Part shown: positions 15,294-16,488 of the stretch, in pieces | Layout of the letters: every line of letters begins with the position of its first letter | Numbering within the stretch: the stretch's first letter is position 1 | DNA from: Glaciecola sp964643575 | GTDB lineage: Bacteria > Pseudomonadota > Gammaproteobacteria > Enterobacterales > Alteromonadaceae | DNA length: 16,488 nucleotides | Reading direction: 5' to 3' | NCBI GenBank assembly: GCA_964643575.1 | Contig: CAZXTD010000088.1 | Coordinates: forward strand, 1 to 16,488 | The notes under the pieces: model-generated | The model's database searches: none | Seen by the model: only the letters and a program-made list of their open reading frames with translations | What the model was told of the DNA's origin: nothing | Made by a program: the position numbers and the translations under genes

Positions 15294-15767
15294 CTCTATC
15301 CTAAAACTAGCACCTTGCTCATTCTCGATAAGAATTGCGTCATTACTTTCACTTAGCGCCATACTGGTTACGTAAACCTCTTGTACATCAGTCTCTAGTT
15401 CTGGCGTAAAGGTAATTGTGTAAAGCGCTTTAGTCCACAACACTTGTCCGTCTGCTTTGGTGGCATTTAAGGTGGTTATTGCTTTTGTGTTGTCTTCGTT
15501 TTTGGCCGTGCTCACCATGTATTGAATATCTTCAAAGAAGATAGGGGCAATATCGGGTGGAGCCAAGCGTTTTGCAGAGATTGTTGGCGCTGCGTTGTTG
15601 TGATTAGGCGGTAGTGGTAAATCGTTCATGGCATCAAGTCTCGGTTTTTGAGTGGATGTTTGAGTGTCTTTAAGTAATGGCTGATGTGCACAAGCCTGAA
15701 CACATATGAGTCCAGCAGCTATTACTATGATACGTACAGACGCTAATTGATTCAGGCTAATAATCAT
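15285..15767 (-). CDS. Small lipoprotein downstream of the M35 peptidase gene (possible immunity protein)
   Basis: 160 residues; the ATG at 15767 has GGA 6 nt upstream. The N-terminal hydrophobic segment ends in VQAC, an acceptable lipobox, giving lipidated Cys26 with Ala at +2. A Pro/Asn-rich linker follows (about 30-70). The C-terminal 90 residues form a compact predicted beta domain: GQVLWTKALYTITFTPELE, then TDVQEVYVTSMAL and AILIENEQGASFRIEI. No named family can be assigned with confidence. The gene starts 11 nt after the stop of the M35-like gene, so the two are almost certainly co-transcribed and probably act together. A periplasmic lipoprotein behind a peptidase gene could be an inhibitor or immunity protein, but this is inference. 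Its 3' end is 5 nt from the convergent esterase gene. Confidence 0.7.
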   Translation of the reverse strand: MIISLNQLASVRIIVIAAGLICVQACAHQPLLKDTQTSTQKPRLDAMNDLPLPPNHNNAAPTISAKRLAPPDIAPIFFEDIQYMVSTAKNEDNTKAITTLNATKADGQVLWTKALYTITFTPELETDVQEVYVTSMALSESNDAILIENEQGASFRIEIK

Positions 15768-15778
15768 CGTTTTCCATA

Positions 15779-16480
15779 TTAAAGCATTCTGTTCATTGCA
15801 GCGACGCTCATGGCACGTGCAGCATTACAACAAAAGTAACCCCAAGAGTCTGCATTTTCCATAGCTTGACGCGGAGTGAGTTTGTCATCAGGTGTTAAAC
15901 CGTTAAAATCGTATGCATGATCGCTTGTGCCGAGTTCTAAATGTGTAATTTCATGAATAATTGTTTGCGCGCACGTCTCAAGCAGTGGCAAGTAACTATT
16001 GGTGAAGAAGCTATTCTCAATATAGATAATTGGCAGACCCTCGTGCCTACTACCGAACACAAACGCCATCGCATTAGCTAATCGCTGATCGTCAGCGTTC
16101 GTTGAGTTGCGTAAGCTCGGCATGTCAGTAAAAATAATCTTGTTTGAGTTTAATACAGCAATAATTCTGCGAAGACCTGCGATGAGCTCGTTAATGTAAC
16201 GGTCAACACGCGCATCACTGCGAGTGGGCCCGGTAAACCAGCGCCTGACTAATCTTCTGCCGCGAGAAGTTGACGATAAAGATGCGAGTGTTAATTCTCG
16301 TAAGGCAAGTTGACACCAGCGTAATGCGAGATTGGTTCCGGTGCCTAACAATTGTTTTTGTTGAGCGGTAAAACGTTCGTTTGTATCTTCTAAACGCATA
16401 TGCAATCCGAGTGGACTGTCTTTGTGATTATATAGCTCATTTGACACATAATGGTTATACATTTGCGGAATTGATACCAC
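15779..16480 (-). CDS. M35 (aspzincin)-like zinc metallopeptidase, 5' end uncertain at window edge
   Basis: 233 residues from a GTG at 16480; the frame stays open to the window end, so the true start may lie outside. The zinc site is clear: HEITH (His176, Glu177, His180), then GTSDHAY with Asp187 as third ligand and Tyr190, and downstream ENADSWGYF (208-216), matching the aspzincin pattern HExxH...GTxDxxY...NADxxxxF of M35 deuterolysins and peptidyl-Lys endopeptidases. The second His to Asp distance is 7 residues, two shorter than in the Grifola enzyme. The N-terminal 110 residues are helical and basic with no signal peptide in view, unlike secreted fungal members. If it leaves the cell it would need a specialised route or a missing N-terminal domain. 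Bacterial M35 proteins include toxins such as AsaP1 of Aeromonas. It is paired with the lipoprotein at 15285. Confidence 0.8.
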   Translation of the reverse strand: MVSIPQMYNHYVSNELYNHKDSPLGLHMRLEDTNERFTAQQKQLLGTGTNLALRWCQLALRELTLASLSSTSRGRRLVRRWFTGPTRSDARVDRYINELIAGLRRIIAVLNSNKIIFTDMPSLRNSTNADDQRLANAMAFVFGSRHEGLPIIYIENSFFTNSYLPLLETCAQTIIHEITHLELGTSDHAYDFNGLTPDDKLTPRQAMENADSWGYFCCNAARAMSVAAMNRML

Positions 16481-16488
16481 CCAAACAG

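Overview
The window looks like the accessory, surface-oriented part of the chromosome of a marine gammaproteobacterium, perhaps an Alteromonadales relative. This is inferred from moderately AT-rich DNA, Shine-Dalgarno starts of the AAGGA/GAGGA type, many Gram-negative lipoprotein signals, a formylglycine sulfatase, and secreted RTX and thrombospondin-type-3 calcium-binding proteins. No rRNA, tRNA, CRISPR array or insertion sequence was seen. A run of 100 N (6266-6365) marks a scaffold gap, so this is a draft assembly.

Layout. Positions 1-300 are non-coding. Positions 301-5484 (+) encode a 1727-residue lipoprotein. Its middle (residues about 550-975) resembles the calcium-binding plus oligomerisation/pore domains of anthrax protective antigen (PA) and clostridial binary-toxin B components, and it is followed by a second long array of calcium-binding repeats. 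It converges, across a strong hairpin, on a CocE/S15-type hydrolase lipoprotein (5723-7408, -) that contains the N gap. From the divergent intergenic region, two tandem RTX-containing paralogues run on + (7675-8574, exported; 8690-9673, lipoprotein) and end at a clear intrinsic terminator. An unrecognised lipoprotein follows (9881-10552). Its frame continues for 70 codons past its stop, which suggests a gene split by a nonsense codon.

On the minus strand, reading 14248 to 10784, are a four-helix membrane protein, a type I sulfatase lipoprotein, and a protein with a degenerate Fic/Doc-like motif in which Gln replaces the catalytic His. On + an exported alpha/beta-hydrolase (14398-15279) converges on a minus-strand pair 11 nt apart: an M35 (aspzincin) metallopeptidase-like protein at the window edge and a small lipoprotein (15285-15767).

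How the genes fit together. Eight of the eleven clear genes encode exported proteins. Six of these have a lipobox, and none has Asp at +2, so outer-membrane placement is expected. The most interesting items are the PA-like pore-forming architecture in a Gram-negative lipoprotein with no obvious enzymatic partner alongside, the M35 peptidase/lipoprotein pair (possibly effector and immunity protein), the Fic-like protein lacking its catalytic His, and the tandem RTX paralogues with different anchoring. All functions are read from motifs. No database search was possible.
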